Shown one piece after another: positions 19,087 to 27,296 of a stretch of 64,000 nucleotides of DNA. The notes beneath the pieces were generated by a model. It ran no database searches. It was given only the letters and a program-made list of their open reading frames with translations, and had not been told where the DNA came from. The position numbers and the translations under genes were made by a program. Every line of letters begins with the position of its first letter. Position 1 is the stretch's first letter. This DNA comes from Buttiauxella gaviniae (GTDB lineage Bacteria; Pseudomonadota; Gammaproteobacteria; Enterobacterales; Enterobacteriaceae): NCBI RefSeq assembly GCF_040786275.1, contig NZ_JBFMVT010000002.1:3596001-3660000 (forward strand), in the 5' to 3' direction.

Positions 19087-19625
19087 AATTAGTGACCGGT
19101 GGCGCGCGCAGCGGCAAAAGTGGTCATGCTGAACGGCTGGCAGCAGATTTTGGCCGTGTGATTTATATCGCCACCTCGAAAGTTTTCGATGCGGAAATGG
19201 AACAACGCATTCAGCATCATCGCGACAGCCGTCCCGCACACTGGCGCACCGTGGAGCAGTATCGCGAGCTCAATACGGTTATTAACGAGCACAATTCCGC
19301 CCAGGAAGCGGTGCTGCTGGAGTGCATCACTACGCTGATTACCAACGTAATGTACGACTTCGCGGGCAGCCAGCCAGAAGATGACTGGGATTTTACGGCG
19401 GTGGAGCAGGCGGTGAATCAGCAAATTGATCGTTTGCTGGACGCGTGCGCGGCAAGCCCTGCGGAAGTGATCCTCGTGACTAACGAAGTGGGGATGGGCA
19501 TCGTGCCGGAAAACCGCCTGGCGCGCCATTTCCGCGATATAGCAGGGCGGGTCAATCAACGACTGGCGCAAAACGCCGACGAGGTATGGCTCGTTGTTTC
19601 AGGGATTGGAGTAAAAATTAAATGA
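19083..19625 (+). CDS. cobU: Adenosylcobinamide kinase / guanylyltransferase CobU
   Basis: CobU phosphorylates adenosylcobinamide and then transfers GMP to it. The P-loop is [12 protein letters not shown] (residues about 5-16). The guanylylated histidine lies in [17 protein letters not shown] (about residue 45), and [21 protein letters not shown] is conserved. At 180 aa the length is normal. It is the first of the three nucleotide-loop assembly genes and overlaps both neighbours by 4 bp. Confidence 0.96.
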   Translation: MKLVTGGARSGKSGHAERLAADFGRVIYIATSKVFDAEMEQRIQHHRDSRPAHWRTVEQYRELNTVINEHNSAQEAVLLECITTLITNVMYDFAGSQPEDDWDFTAVEQAVNQQIDRLLDACAASPAEVILVTNEVGMGIVPENRLARHFRDIAGRVNQRLAQNADEVWLVVSGIGVKIK

Positions 19626-20368
19626 TCTTCCGTTTGTTCTTCGCCACGTTGCAGTTTATGAGCCGCATTCCCGTTCCCGTTCGCTGGGCGGATGGCATCG
19701 AAACGAACCAATATGTGCGCGGTATCGTCACTTTCCCGTTTGTCGGCCTGGTGCTGGGCGCCATCGCGGGCGGGATATTCACGCTGCTGCAACCGTGGGC
19801 GGGATTACCGCTGGCGGCGTTGGGTTATGTTCTGGCGCTGGCATTAATTACCGGCGGTTTTCACCTTGATGGCCTCGCCGATACCTGCGACGGAATTTTC
19901 TCGGCGCGAACCCGCGATCGCATGTTAGAGATTATGCGCGACAGCCGCCTTGGCACCCACGGCGGGCTGGCGCTGATCTTTGTGATTGTGATGAAGGTGC
20001 TGGTGGTGAGCGAGCTGGCTCTGCGCGGCGGCAATATGCTGGCGCTATTAGCCGCGGCCTCTGTCGCCGGGCGTTCGGCGTCTGTTTTGCTGATGTATCG
20101 CCATAATTATGCCCGCGAAAAAGGGCTGGGAAATCTGTTCATCGGTAAAGTAACCGGGACGCAAACGCTGCTGACGCTGGCGGGTGGCGCGGGGTTATGC
20201 ACCGTTCTGCTGCCTGCATCGGGCCTGCTGGCATTTGGCATCACATTGATCGCTATGTGGGGTCTGGGCTGGATGCTCAAGCGCACGCTCGGCGGGCAAA
20301 CCGGCGATACGCTGGGTGCTGCTATTGAATTAGGCGAAGTTGTTTTCTTGCTGGCGCTGTTGCGTTAA
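19622..20368 (+). CDS. cobS: Adenosylcobinamide-GDP ribazoletransferase CobS
   Basis: CobS is the inner-membrane cobalamin synthase joining adenosylcobinamide-GDP and alpha-ribazole. The acidic substrate motif [20 protein letters not shown] (about residues 79-98) and the following [15 protein letters not shown] are clear. Multiple hydrophobic helices run along the 248 aa. After the stop comes a REP pair before cobT. Confidence 0.96.
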   Translation: MIFRLFFATLQFMSRIPVPVRWADGIETNQYVRGIVTFPFVGLVLGAIAGGIFTLLQPWAGLPLAALGYVLALALITGGFHLDGLADTCDGIFSARTRDRMLEIMRDSRLGTHGGLALIFVIVMKVLVVSELALRGGNMLALLAAASVAGRSASVLLMYRHNYAREKGLGNLFIGKVTGTQTLLTLAGGAGLCTVLLPASGLLAFGITLIAMWGLGWMLKRTLGGQTGDTLGAAIELGEVVFLLALLR

Positions 20369-20370
20369 TC

Positions 20371-20442
20371 GTCGGATGGCGCTGCGCTTATCCGACCTAC
20401 GGTTTCAATTTCGTAGGGGGGATAAGCGTAGCGCCATCCACC
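20371..20442. repeat. REP pair (BIME-like) between cobS and cobT
   Basis: Two inverted copies lie here: GTCGGATGGCGCTGCGCTTA… at 20371-20400 and its partner GTAGGGGGGATAAGCGTAGC… at 20413-20442. They match the unit seen in cbiJ and before cbiM. A paired stem here could affect mRNA processing between cobS and cobT. Confidence 0.85.
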
Positions 20443-20480
20443 GCAATAATTTTATCCCATGCTTATCTGAGAATAAAAAA

Positions 20481-21533
20481 ATGCAAACACTGAACTCTTT
20501 ATTGGCAATGATCTCCCCGCTGGATAGCGAAGCCATGGCGCGCGCGCAACAGCATATTGATGGCCTGCTAAAACCGTTTGGTAGCCTGGGGCGCCTTGAA
20601 GCGCTAGCCGTGCAACTGGCGGGGATGCCCGGGATGAAAAACGGCCTGAATACCCAACGCAAAGCAATTCTTGTGATGTGTGCCGATCACGGTGTGTATG
20701 CCGAGGGGGTGGCGATTTCCCCGCAAATCGTCACCGCGATTCAGGCGATGAATATGACGCGCCACAACACCGGCGTATGCGTGTTGGGCAAGACGGTTGG
20801 CGCGGAAATTCATGTGGTTGACGTGGGTATCGACAGCGATCCGCTGCCTGGCGTGCTGGATATGAAAGTCGCTCGCGGCAGCGGCAATATTGCGCAAGGC
20901 CCGGCGATGAGCCGCCAACAGGCTGAAGAGTTGTTGCTGGCAACCATGAAACTCACCATGGAAAAAGCGGCACAAGGCATCACGCTGTTTGGCGTGGGTG
21001 AGCTGGGCATGGCGAACACTACGCCTGCGGCTGCGATGGTCAGCGTGTTAACGGACAGCGCGCCGGATGACGTGGTGGGTATGGGGGCAAACTTCCCAAG
21101 TGACAAAATGCACCACAAAATCGCGGTGGTGCGCAACGCTATCGAAACCAATCAGCCCGATGCCGCAGACGGTATTGATGTTTTGGCGAAGGTGGGCGGT
21201 TTTGACCTGGTTGGGATGACGGGCGTGATGTTAGGTGCGGCGGCGGCGGGGCTCCCGGTGGTTCTCGACGGTTTCCTCTCCTACGCTTCGGCGCTGGCGG
21301 CCTGCCAGATTGCACCGGGCGTACGCGATTACTTAATCCCGTCGCATCTTTCTGCTGAAAAAGGGGCGGTGATTGCGATGAATAAACTTGGGCTTGAGCC
21401 GTATTTGCAGATGGGTATGCGCTTAGGTGAGGGCAGCGGCGCGGCGCTGGCGATGCATTTAGTGGATGCGGCCTGTGCGATGCACAACAATATGGGGTCG
21501 TTGGCAGACAGCAATATTGTGTTGCCATCTTAA
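20481..21533 (+). CDS. cobT: Nicotinate-nucleotide:dimethylbenzimidazole phosphoribosyltransferase CobT
   Basis: CobT makes alpha-ribazole phosphate, the lower-ligand nucleotide. The frame opens at 20340 through the REP pair, but ATG 20481 ([15 protein letters not shown]) is the family start and gives 350 aa. Motifs include [55 protein letters not shown] and the catalytic glutamate in [12 protein letters not shown] (about residue 311). It is the last gene of the operon; another REP pair follows. Confidence 0.96.
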   Translation: MQTLNSLLAMISPLDSEAMARAQQHIDGLLKPFGSLGRLEALAVQLAGMPGMKNGLNTQRKAILVMCADHGVYAEGVAISPQIVTAIQAMNMTRHNTGVCVLGKTVGAEIHVVDVGIDSDPLPGVLDMKVARGSGNIAQGPAMSRQQAEELLLATMKLTMEKAAQGITLFGVGELGMANTTPAAAMVSVLTDSAPDDVVGMGANFPSDKMHHKIAVVRNAIETNQPDAADGIDVLAKVGGFDLVGMTGVMLGAAAAGLPVVLDGFLSYASALAACQIAPGVRDYLIPSHLSAEKGAVIAMNKLGLEPYLQMGMRLGEGSGAALAMHLVDAACAMHNNMGSLADSNIVLPS

Positions 21534-21545
21534 ATAGTTAAGTCA

Positions 21546-21622
21546 TGTCGGATGGCGCGTACGCTTATCCGACCGACAAATCAATCAGTTGTAGGTCGGG
21601 TAAGCGCTAGCGCCACCCGACA
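21546..21622. repeat. REP pair after cobT
   Basis: Two inverted units, TGTCGGATGGCGCGTACGCT… and GTAGGTCGGGTAAGCGCTAG…, lie between the convergent ends of cobT and the acuI-like gene. No classical T-tract terminator is seen here, so the pair may mark the operon's 3' boundary. Confidence 0.8.
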
Positions 21623-21634
21623 CTCACAGACGGT

Positions 21635-22609
21635 TTATTTCACCTTCACCAACGTACGTCCCTGAATCTCATTACTCATGAAACTCTCAGCAACCTGTGG
21701 CGCTTGCTCCAGGGTAATTTCCGTTGTTGCCGTTTCGTAGAAACTTTCTGGCAGCAATTCAGCCAGGCGTTTCCACGCAGCGATGCGGCGTTCTTGCGGG
21801 GCGCTTACGGAATCCACGCCTTGCAGACGCACGTTACGCAGAATGAATGGCATCACGGTGGTTGGCAGAGAGAAACCGCCCGCCAGGCCGCAGGCTGCGA
21901 CACAACCGGAGTAGTTCATTTGCGCCAGCAGTTTAGCGAGCACGTTGCCGCCAACGGTATCGACCGCACCGGCCCAGACCTGTTTTTCCAGCGGGCGCGT
22001 TTCGGCAAATTCGCTGCGCGGCAGAATACGGCTGGCGCCTAACTGGCGTAAATAGTCATGGGTGGATTCGCGGCCAGAAACGGCCACAACCTGGTAGCCC
22101 AACGCATGAAGCAGAGCGATAGCGGTGCTGCCCACGCCGCCGCTGGCACCGGTCACAACCACTTCACCGCTTTCCGGTGTGATGCCCGCATCTTCGAGTG
22201 CCATCACACACAGCATCGCCGTGAAACCCGCGGTACCGACGATCATCGCTTTGCGTGCGCTCAGGCCCGCAGGCAGGGGAACCAGCCATTCAGATTTGAC
22301 GCGAGCCTGTTCGGCAAGGCCGCCCCAATGATTTTCACCCACGCCCCAACCGGTCAGCACCACTTTCTGGCCCGCGCTGAAAGCGGCGTCGCTGCTGCTT
22401 GCCACGCGGCCCGCGAAATCAATCCCTGGCACCATCGGGAAGTTGCGGATGATTTTGCCTTTACCGGTGATCGCCAGGGCATCTTTATAGTTCAGGCTTG
22501 ACCACTCAACGTCGACCAACACATTTCCAAGCTCTTCAGCCGGGAAGGAAATCTGTTTTACTTCGGCCTGAGTCTGGCCTTCCACTTGTTCAAGTACCAC
22601 TGCTTTCAT
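21635..22609 (-). CDS. acuI: MDR-family NADPH-dependent acrylyl-CoA reductase-like (AcuI/YhdH)
   Basis: This medium-chain reductase family protein resembles E. coli YhdH/AcuI, which reduces acryloyl-CoA to propionyl-CoA with NADPH. Visible features are SSLNYKDALAITG, PGIDFAGRV and GWGVGENHWGGLAEQARV in the catalytic domain, and the Rossmann motif VTGASGGVGSTAIALL (about residues 153-168). There are no structural zinc cysteines, as usual for this subgroup. At 324 aa it is full length. It faces the cob operon and has its own promoter region. The exact substrate is inferred from the family. Confidence 0.88.
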   Translation of the reverse strand: MKAVVLEQVEGQTQAEVKQISFPAEELGNVLVDVEWSSLNYKDALAITGKGKIIRNFPMVPGIDFAGRVASSSDAAFSAGQKVVLTGWGVGENHWGGLAEQARVKSEWLVPLPAGLSARKAMIVGTAGFTAMLCVMALEDAGITPESGEVVVTGASGGVGSTAIALLHALGYQVVAVSGRESTHDYLRQLGASRILPRSEFAETRPLEKQVWAGAVDTVGGNVLAKLLAQMNYSGCVAACGLAGGFSLPTTVMPFILRNVRLQGVDSVSAPQERRIAAWKRLAELLPESFYETATTEITLEQAPQVAESFMSNEIQGRTLVKVK

Positions 22610-22722
22610 AACGAATCCTCATTCTATGCACCGAGCGTTTCGGTTGAGATGTTTCTAATGCCCAACACGGTATACCCGAAGCCGGTGAGAATAAAGAAGA
22701 CCCGTGCAATTCCTTGTTAATT

Positions 22723-22740
22723 GCCTGCTTTTTAGCAGGC
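22723..22740. terminator. Short hairpin between acuI and the ABC genes
   Basis: GCCTGC-TTTTTA-GCAGGC lies in the divergent intergenic region. It has no clear T tract, so a terminator role is doubtful; it may be part of a leader or a regulator site. Confidence 0.3.
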
Positions 22741-22788
22741 CTATAAGATTTTCCTATTTTAACTTTTAACCTTACTCCTCGTATGTTT

Positions 22789-22826
22789 GAAACAAATGTT
22801 TCTCGTTGTTGTGACAAATGTTTCAC
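22789..22826. promoter_or_regulatory. Two tandem 14-16 bp palindromes before the ABC importer
   Basis: GAAACAAATGTTTC (22789-22802) and GTGACAAATGTTTCAC (22811-22826) share the core ACAAATGTTTC, with centres 23 bp apart. They lie 44-81 bp before the importer start. The shared dyad strongly suggests two operator sites for one dimeric regulator; the regulator is unknown and not encoded next door. Confidence 0.6.
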
Positions 22827-22869
22827 ATATGCCCGTCGGGCGGATTCGACCACCTTTGAGGAGATAAGC

Positions 22870-23856
22870 ATGCGTCTATTACCACTCACCACCGCAGTAG
22901 CCCTGGCCCTGGCAAGTGCGCATGCCGTGGCGGTCGATAAACTAAAGTTGCAGCTCGACTGGATGCCCAACGGCGGTGATAAAGCGTTTGTTTTTGTGGG
23001 CGTAAAAGAGGGGTTTTATGCCGAAGAGGGGCTCGATGTCACTATTTTACCGGGCCGGGGCAGCAGCGACACGCTAACTAAAATCGCCTCCGGTGCGGCA
23101 GATATTGGCACCGGTGGTATTGCCTCACTCATGATGGCGCAGGCCGAAGGCGGCATTCCGGTAAAAGCCATCATGAGCATCTACTCAAAACAGCCTGACG
23201 CGATTTACACCTGGCAGGGCAGCGGTGTGACTGACATGAAAAGCCTGAAGGGGAAAACGCTGGGCATTCCGACATTCTCGGCCTCTAACGCGATTTTGCC
23301 CATCATGCTGCAAAACAACGGCGTCGATCCCGATAGCGTAAAACAGATCAAGGCCGATCCCGGCACGCTGGTACCAATGCTGGCGCAAGGGCGCGTTGAC
23401 GGCGTTGTCGTGTGGTCAACCAACCGGCCAGGAGTAGAAGCGACGCTTGCGCAGGTGGGTAAAAAACCGCTCGAACTGGCGTGGACGGATTACGGCTTAA
23501 ATGGTTACGGCCTGTCCTATTTCGCCTCTGAAAAGCTTATCAACGAAAAGCCGGATGTGGTTGCGCGCTTCCTGCGTGCGGCGAAAAAGTCGATTGAATT
23601 TAGCCTTGCGCACCCAGACAAAGCGGCCGCTGACCAAAAGGCGATGGTGCCGGAAGCGGATGTCGCCATGCTGGAAGCCGAATTTAACGTCACAAAACCG
23701 CTGATTGAGAATGAAATCAGCCAGCGTGACGGCCTGGGGCAATTCGACCCGGCACTGCTCAAAGACACCTGGGAGTGGGTGGCGAAATCGATGAAATATC
23801 CCCTCGATAAAGTGAACCCGGAAACGCTGGTCGATCGCCATTACCTCGCTAAATAA
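22870..23856 (+). CDS. ABC importer substrate-binding protein (NMT1/ThiY-like)
   Basis: This periplasmic solute receptor belongs to the NMT1/THI5-like group that binds pyrimidines, sulfonates or similar small molecules. The frame opens at 22783, but ATG 22870 follows GAGGAG and begins a signal peptide (MRLLPLTTAVALALASAHAVA) cleaved before VDKLKLQLDW. Family stretches include LDWMPNGGDKAFVFVGVKEGFYAEEGLDV, GAADIGTGG and KTLGIPTF. The 328-aa product heads a four-gene unit with ATPase, permease and a deaminase. The substrate is likely a nitrogen heterocycle, judging from the deaminase; no TPP riboswitch is seen upstream, so thiamine control is not supported. Confidence 0.85.
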   Translation: MRLLPLTTAVALALASAHAVAVDKLKLQLDWMPNGGDKAFVFVGVKEGFYAEEGLDVTILPGRGSSDTLTKIASGAADIGTGGIASLMMAQAEGGIPVKAIMSIYSKQPDAIYTWQGSGVTDMKSLKGKTLGIPTFSASNAILPIMLQNNGVDPDSVKQIKADPGTLVPMLAQGRVDGVVVWSTNRPGVEATLAQVGKKPLELAWTDYGLNGYGLSYFASEKLINEKPDVVARFLRAAKKSIEFSLAHPDKAAADQKAMVPEADVAMLEAEFNVTKPLIENEISQRDGLGQFDPALLKDTWEWVAKSMKYPLDKVNPETLVDRHYLAK

Positions 23857-23865
23857 GGGAATGCC

Positions 23866-24645
23866 ATGCAGCCTGTTATAGAACTTAGCCACGTTAACCA
23901 GACGTTTATTTCGGCGGATGGTACCCAGGTCACGGCGCTGGATGAGGTGAATCTCACGCTCCGTCGCCATGAATTTGTTTCGTTTATTGGCCCGTCGGGC
24001 TGCGGGAAATCGACCATTTTGCGTTTGATCGCCGGTTTACTCAAACCGAGCAGCGGCACGATTTCGGTGTACGGAAAACCGGTGACTGAGCCGCGTGACG
24101 AAATGGGTTTTGTGTTCCAGAAGCCGACGTTGCTGCCGTGGCTTAACGTGCTGGATAACATCACGTTTCCGATGAAACACAAATATGGCCGAGTCGATGC
24201 CAAAGACATTGCCCGCGGGCGTGAACTGTTAGAGATGACGGGCCTGACGCAGTTTGCCGGTAAGCGCCCGGCGGAGCTTTCCGGCGGCATGCAACAGCGC
24301 GTGTCCATCGCCCGGTCTTTGCTGCATGACCCGGATATTCTGCTGATGGATGAACCCTTTTCCGCGCTCGATTCCCTGACGCGTGACGAAATGAGTTTTG
24401 AATTAATGCGTATCTGGAATGAACGCCCCAAAACGGTGCTGTTTGTGACGCACTCCATTCAGGAGGCGCTGTTACTTTCTGACCGTATCGTGGTTATGAG
24501 CGCAAGGCCGGGGCGGGTGAGCGAGATTATTGATGTACCGCTGGCGCGCCCGAGAGATGAAGAAACGCTTAACCATCCGCTGTTCCATGCGCTTACGGCG
24601 GAGATTCGCCATAAAGTGTTTAGCCGCCGCAAGGAGCCTGCATGA
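23866..24645 (+). CDS. ABC importer ATP-binding protein (SsuB/TauB/ThiZ type)
   Basis: This is the ATPase of the same importer. Walker A is GPSGCGKSTILRLIAG (about residues 42-57), the Q-loop region is FVFQKPTLLPWLNVLDNI, the signature LSGGMQQRVSIARSL, and Walker B is ILLMDEPFSALDSLTRDEM, followed by FVTHSIQEALLLSDRI. At 259 aa it is full length. It starts 9 bp after the receptor gene and overlaps the permease gene by 4 bp. Confidence 0.92.
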   Translation: MQPVIELSHVNQTFISADGTQVTALDEVNLTLRRHEFVSFIGPSGCGKSTILRLIAGLLKPSSGTISVYGKPVTEPRDEMGFVFQKPTLLPWLNVLDNITFPMKHKYGRVDAKDIARGRELLEMTGLTQFAGKRPAELSGGMQQRVSIARSLLHDPDILLMDEPFSALDSLTRDEMSFELMRIWNERPKTVLFVTHSIQEALLLSDRIVVMSARPGRVSEIIDVPLARPRDEETLNHPLFHALTAEIRHKVFSRRKEPA

Positions 24646-25400
24646 GAGCTTTTCTGGAAAAATACATTGCACTGCTGGCGCTGATTGCGGCGGTTTTGCT
24701 CTGGGAAGGGGCGTGCAGATTATTCGCGATTCCGGTGTTTATCCTGCCGTCGCCGTCCGCGATTTTTGATTCTGTCAGCTCGCTGGATGCTGGGCGTTGG
24801 CTGACCCATATTACGGCGACGTTAAGCGTGGCGTTGAGCGGGTTTCTGCTAGCGATTGTGATTGCGCTGCCGCTTGCCATCGCGATTGTCAGCTCAAAAT
24901 TGCTCGCCCGCCTGGTGCTCCCCTGGCTGATTGTGATTCAGTCCACGCCGGTGGTGGCGATTGCGCCGATTATCGTGGTGACGCTCGGCTCAGGCATGCT
25001 GCCGCGCGTGGTCATCACAACACTTATCTCCTTTTTCCCGCTGGTTATCTCTACCGCAACCGGCATGAATGCCGTCCCCGCTGAATTGCTGGAACTTTCA
25101 AAAACGCTGCGTGCGCCGCGCAACCGTGAATACTGGCAAATCCGCATGCCTTATGCAGTGCCGTATATTTTCAGTGCGTTAAAAGTGGCGATTACCCTTT
25201 CGATAATTGGTGCCGTGGTGGCGGAGTTTGTTGCAGCGGATCAGGGGCTTGGCTACCTGATTTTATTCAGTACGTCGTCGTTCAAAATTCCCCTGGCTTT
25301 TGCCAGCCTGTTCCTGCTGGTGGTGTGCAGTTTGACGCTCTACGGGCTGGTGAGCTGGCTGCAAAGACGCCTGTTCCCGTGGAGCATTGACGCGAAATAG
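24642..25400 (+). CDS. ABC importer permease (SsuC/TauC/ThiX type)
   Basis: This inner-membrane permease has about six helices (LLALIAAVLLWEGACRLFAI; ATLSVALSGFLLAIVIALPLAIAIV; PVVAIAPIIVVTLGSGMLPRVVITTLISFFPLVISTATGM; FSALKVAITLSIIGAVVAEF). The cytoplasmic EAA-type loop that docks the ATPase covers ELLELSKTLRAPRNREYWQIRMPYAVPYIF. At 252 aa it is full length. It lies directly between the ATPase and the deaminase gene. Confidence 0.92.
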   Translation: MRAFLEKYIALLALIAAVLLWEGACRLFAIPVFILPSPSAIFDSVSSLDAGRWLTHITATLSVALSGFLLAIVIALPLAIAIVSSKLLARLVLPWLIVIQSTPVVAIAPIIVVTLGSGMLPRVVITTLISFFPLVISTATGMNAVPAELLELSKTLRAPRNREYWQIRMPYAVPYIFSALKVAITLSIIGAVVAEFVAADQGLGYLILFSTSSFKIPLAFASLFLLVVCSLTLYGLVSWLQRRLFPWSIDAK

Positions 25401-25414
25401 AAGAGGAGTGTGAA

Positions 25415-25918
25415 ATGCCAGACTTAAAACGTGGGCCTGCGCCGGGCAAAGAACAGATTCTGCGCCATCTGCGCCGTTCCAATGCCGTTGCCGAGCGGGC
25501 AATTGCGCTGGGGCACCATCCTTTCGGTGCGCTGCTGGTCGCGCCGGATAACGAAACTATCCTGCTTGAGCAGTGCAATATCGACACGGTAAACCATGCG
25601 GAATCGACGCTGGCACGCATTGCTGCCAGCAATTACACGGCTGACTATTTATGGCAATGCACGTTGTACACCGCGGTAGAACCGTGCTGTATGTGCGCGG
25701 GAACCGCCTACTGGGCGAATATCGGGCGGGTGGTTTTCGGGATGTATGAAAGCCAGTTGCTGGAAGCCACAGGCAGCCATGAAGAAAACCCGACCATGAG
25801 CGTGTCGTCGAAATATGTCTTTGAACACTGCCAGAAGGCGGTGGAACTGATTGGCCCGGTGCCGGAAATTATGGAGGAGACGCGAGCCATGCAACAGGCT
25901 TTTTGGGCGGCGCGATAA
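25415..25918 (+). CDS. Cytosine-deaminase-fold nucleobase/nucleoside deaminase
   Basis: This zinc-dependent deaminase has the ligand and catalytic motifs HAE (NHAESTLARIA, about residues 54-56) and PCCMC (VEPCCMCAGTAYW, about 90-94). It resembles guanine-deaminase/TadA-like proteins, with IGRVVFGM after the second motif. At 167 aa it is a single domain. It starts 14 bp after the permease, so it probably processes what the importer brings in, such as an amino-pyrimidine or purine base. The exact substrate is not readable from sequence. Confidence 0.85.
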   Translation: MPDLKRGPAPGKEQILRHLRRSNAVAERAIALGHHPFGALLVAPDNETILLEQCNIDTVNHAESTLARIAASNYTADYLWQCTLYTAVEPCCMCAGTAYWANIGRVVFGMYESQLLEATGSHEENPTMSVSSKYVFEHCQKAVELIGPVPEIMEETRAMQQAFWAAR

Positions 25919-25922
25919 ATGC

Positions 25923-25949
25923 TTCAGCGCCGAATGACACGGCGCTGAA
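25923..25949. terminator. Bidirectional hairpin between the deaminase gene and cueP
   Basis: Perfect arms TTCAGCGCCG / CGGCGCTGAA with a 7-base loop lie between the convergent ends of the two genes. Flanking T tracts are weak. Confidence 0.6.
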
Positions 25950-25958
25950 CCTGGGAAG

Positions 25959-26513
25959 TTAACCTTGCAGTTGAAGCGTGGTTAAACACGTCTGGCTGCT
26001 TTGATGTGTCGCAATAGGCGCGCTGGCAATTTTGCCCTGATAACTCACCTCAAGCGTGCCTTCCATATCCCGCGGCAGCCAGATACCGACGAACCCGTTG
26101 GCGTGGCTGGTCATCTTTTTCTGCACTAAAACGTTGCCGTTTTTGTCTGTAACTTTCACATCAAACGGCGTGTTCGCAAGTTCGCCCCGGCAACCGGAAA
26201 GGCTGTGGTTAAAACAAGGGTGGGTTTGCGTCAGCCAGGGTGCGAAGGAGAGGTAAAACTTATCCCCCAGCGGATAGCTGAACTGCTGCGTGCCATCGGA
26301 AAGTTTTAACTCCGTACTGGTGATGCCCGCGTTATAAGGCAGTGGACGGGCCTGCGTTGAGCTGTCGATCGCCTCAACCATTTGCTCTGTGGTTTTACCC
26401 GCTAAACCATGCTCCGCAAGAAATGCCGCATCGGATTGGGCCGCGATTGTGGTGCCGCTGATACACAGCGCCAGCAAAGCGAAAAGCGCCTGTTTTTTCA
26501 AACCTGGTTTCAT
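25959..26513 (-). CDS. cueP: Periplasmic copper-binding protein CueP
   Basis: In Salmonella CueP is a periplasmic copper store and chaperone that supplies Cu to SodCII and is induced by copper via CueR. A signal peptide (LFALLALCISGTTIAA) is followed by FLAEHGLAGKTTEQMVEAID, ELKLSDGTQQFSYPLGDKFYLSFAP, the cysteine-rich HPCFNHSLSGCRGE and the C-terminal SQTCLTTLQL. The cysteines and histidines match the known copper site region. At 184 aa the length is normal. E. coli lacks cueP. A MerR-type promoter lies just upstream, which supports the call. Confidence 0.95.
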   Translation of the reverse strand: MKPGLKKQALFALLALCISGTTIAAQSDAAFLAEHGLAGKTTEQMVEAIDSSTQARPLPYNAGITSTELKLSDGTQQFSYPLGDKFYLSFAPWLTQTHPCFNHSLSGCRGELANTPFDVKVTDKNGNVLVQKKMTSHANGFVGIWLPRDMEGTLEVSYQGKIASAPIATHQSSQTCLTTLQLQG

Positions 26514-26553
26514 TTTTGATTCCTTTCCAAAAGAGTCAGTTGAGCCTGCTGCG

Positions 26554-26584
26554 ACTCTAAACCTTCCCCTTGGGGGAGGGTCAA
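26554..26584 (-). promoter_or_regulatory. CueR-type promoter of cueP
   Basis: On the minus strand there is -35 TTGACC (26579-26584), a 19-bp spacer, and -10 TAGAGT (26554-26559). The spacer holds the dyad CCCCCAAGGGGAAGG typical of CueR operators. A 19-bp spacer with an internal dyad is the hallmark of MerR-family activation. Confidence 0.85.
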
Positions 26585-26641
26585 AAAGATATGCAATTCT
26601 TTACATGTTGGGTGTGTGTTTTGTTCATTTATAGTGTTTAG

Positions 26642-26665
26642 CCTATATAGGTTTTAACCTATAAT
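26642..26665 (+). promoter_or_regulatory. Probable autoregulatory operator and -10 of the antitoxin-like gene
   Basis: CCTATATAGG (26642-26651) and GGTTTTAACC (26650-26659) are two overlapping dyads running straight into TATAAT (26660-26665). Small XRE antitoxins usually repress their own promoter through such sites. The -35 is weak. Confidence 0.5.
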
Positions 26666-26727
26666 TAATGGGCGGTTATGAGATTGTATACATCTGCAAA
26701 AAAGTTAAATAAGAAGGAATCACATCT

Positions 26728-27030
26728 ATGAGTAGAACTCTTGACCAGATGTTGGCGACTGAAAAACCTGAGGTTGTTGCCAACGCCAGGGAAAAGGCGG
26801 CAGAGATGCTGCTTAACATTCATCTTGCTGAATTACGTGAACGCCTGAACAAGACGCAAAACGAGATGGCGCAGGTGTTGGGCATTAAACAGCCATCGGT
26901 TGCTGGCATGGAAAAACCGGGACAGGATCTGAAATTGTCGACACTAAAACGTTATGTTGAGGCAACCGGTAGCAAGCTACGCCTTGAGATTGAGCTGCCT
27001 GACGGTAGCCAATATGGTTTCACAGTGTAA
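26728..27030 (+). CDS. Orphan XRE-family antitoxin-like regulator (HigA type)
   Basis: This 100-aa protein has a helix-turn-helix in residues about 45-75 (LNKTQNEMAQVLGIKQPSVAGMEKPGQDLKLSTLKRYVEATG). Its N-terminal leader (LDQMLATEKPEVVANAREKAAEMLLNIHLAELRERL) is typical of HigA-like antitoxins paired with RelE/HigB toxins. The sequence reads VAGMEKPGQD where most homologues have ISRMEK. A toxin gene normally lies just upstream, but the 140 bp before this start hold only the operator. It is therefore an orphan or a decayed pair. Ribosome binding site AAGGA is at 26714-26718. Confidence 0.8.
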   Translation: MSRTLDQMLATEKPEVVANAREKAAEMLLNIHLAELRERLNKTQNEMAQVLGIKQPSVAGMEKPGQDLKLSTLKRYVEATGSKLRLEIELPDGSQYGFTV

Positions 27031-27296
27031 TCCTCCACATCCGCAAATGCCTTTGCTGTGCATGGGCGAAAGGGGGATGCAAATCAGCCAGGCAATTGGT
27101 GTGTTTGCTTATGCTTTCTGGGCGAGCCATAACTTCGATAACAAAATGCTTAAAGAATTAATAGAATGATGCGGATGCTCGTGACTGAAATATATTTATT
27201 AAGTTTTCGATTGGTCACTTGAATGAACTCTCTGCACGTCAAGTGGAAACAATCAGCATATTCAAAATCCAACACTAAAAATCCCCCAATAAGTAT
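27031..27296. other. Intergenic region without a supported gene
   Basis: A short + strand frame ends at 27169 with a plausible-looking tail (ISQAIGVFAYAFWASHNFDNKMLKELIE), but its upstream part is out of frame with any known start signal. I see no supported gene, hairpin or repeat. Confidence 0.4.

Noticed and set aside
20371-21622. CRISPR array suggested by repeated GTAGGTCGG units near cobS/cobT
   Set aside because: The units are few, inverted and irregularly spaced, as expected for REP/BIME elements, and no cas genes are present.
22620-22869. TPP riboswitch before the ThiY-like gene
   Set aside because: No CTGAGA or ACCTGATCTGG thi-box elements are present; only dyads and a short hairpin are seen.
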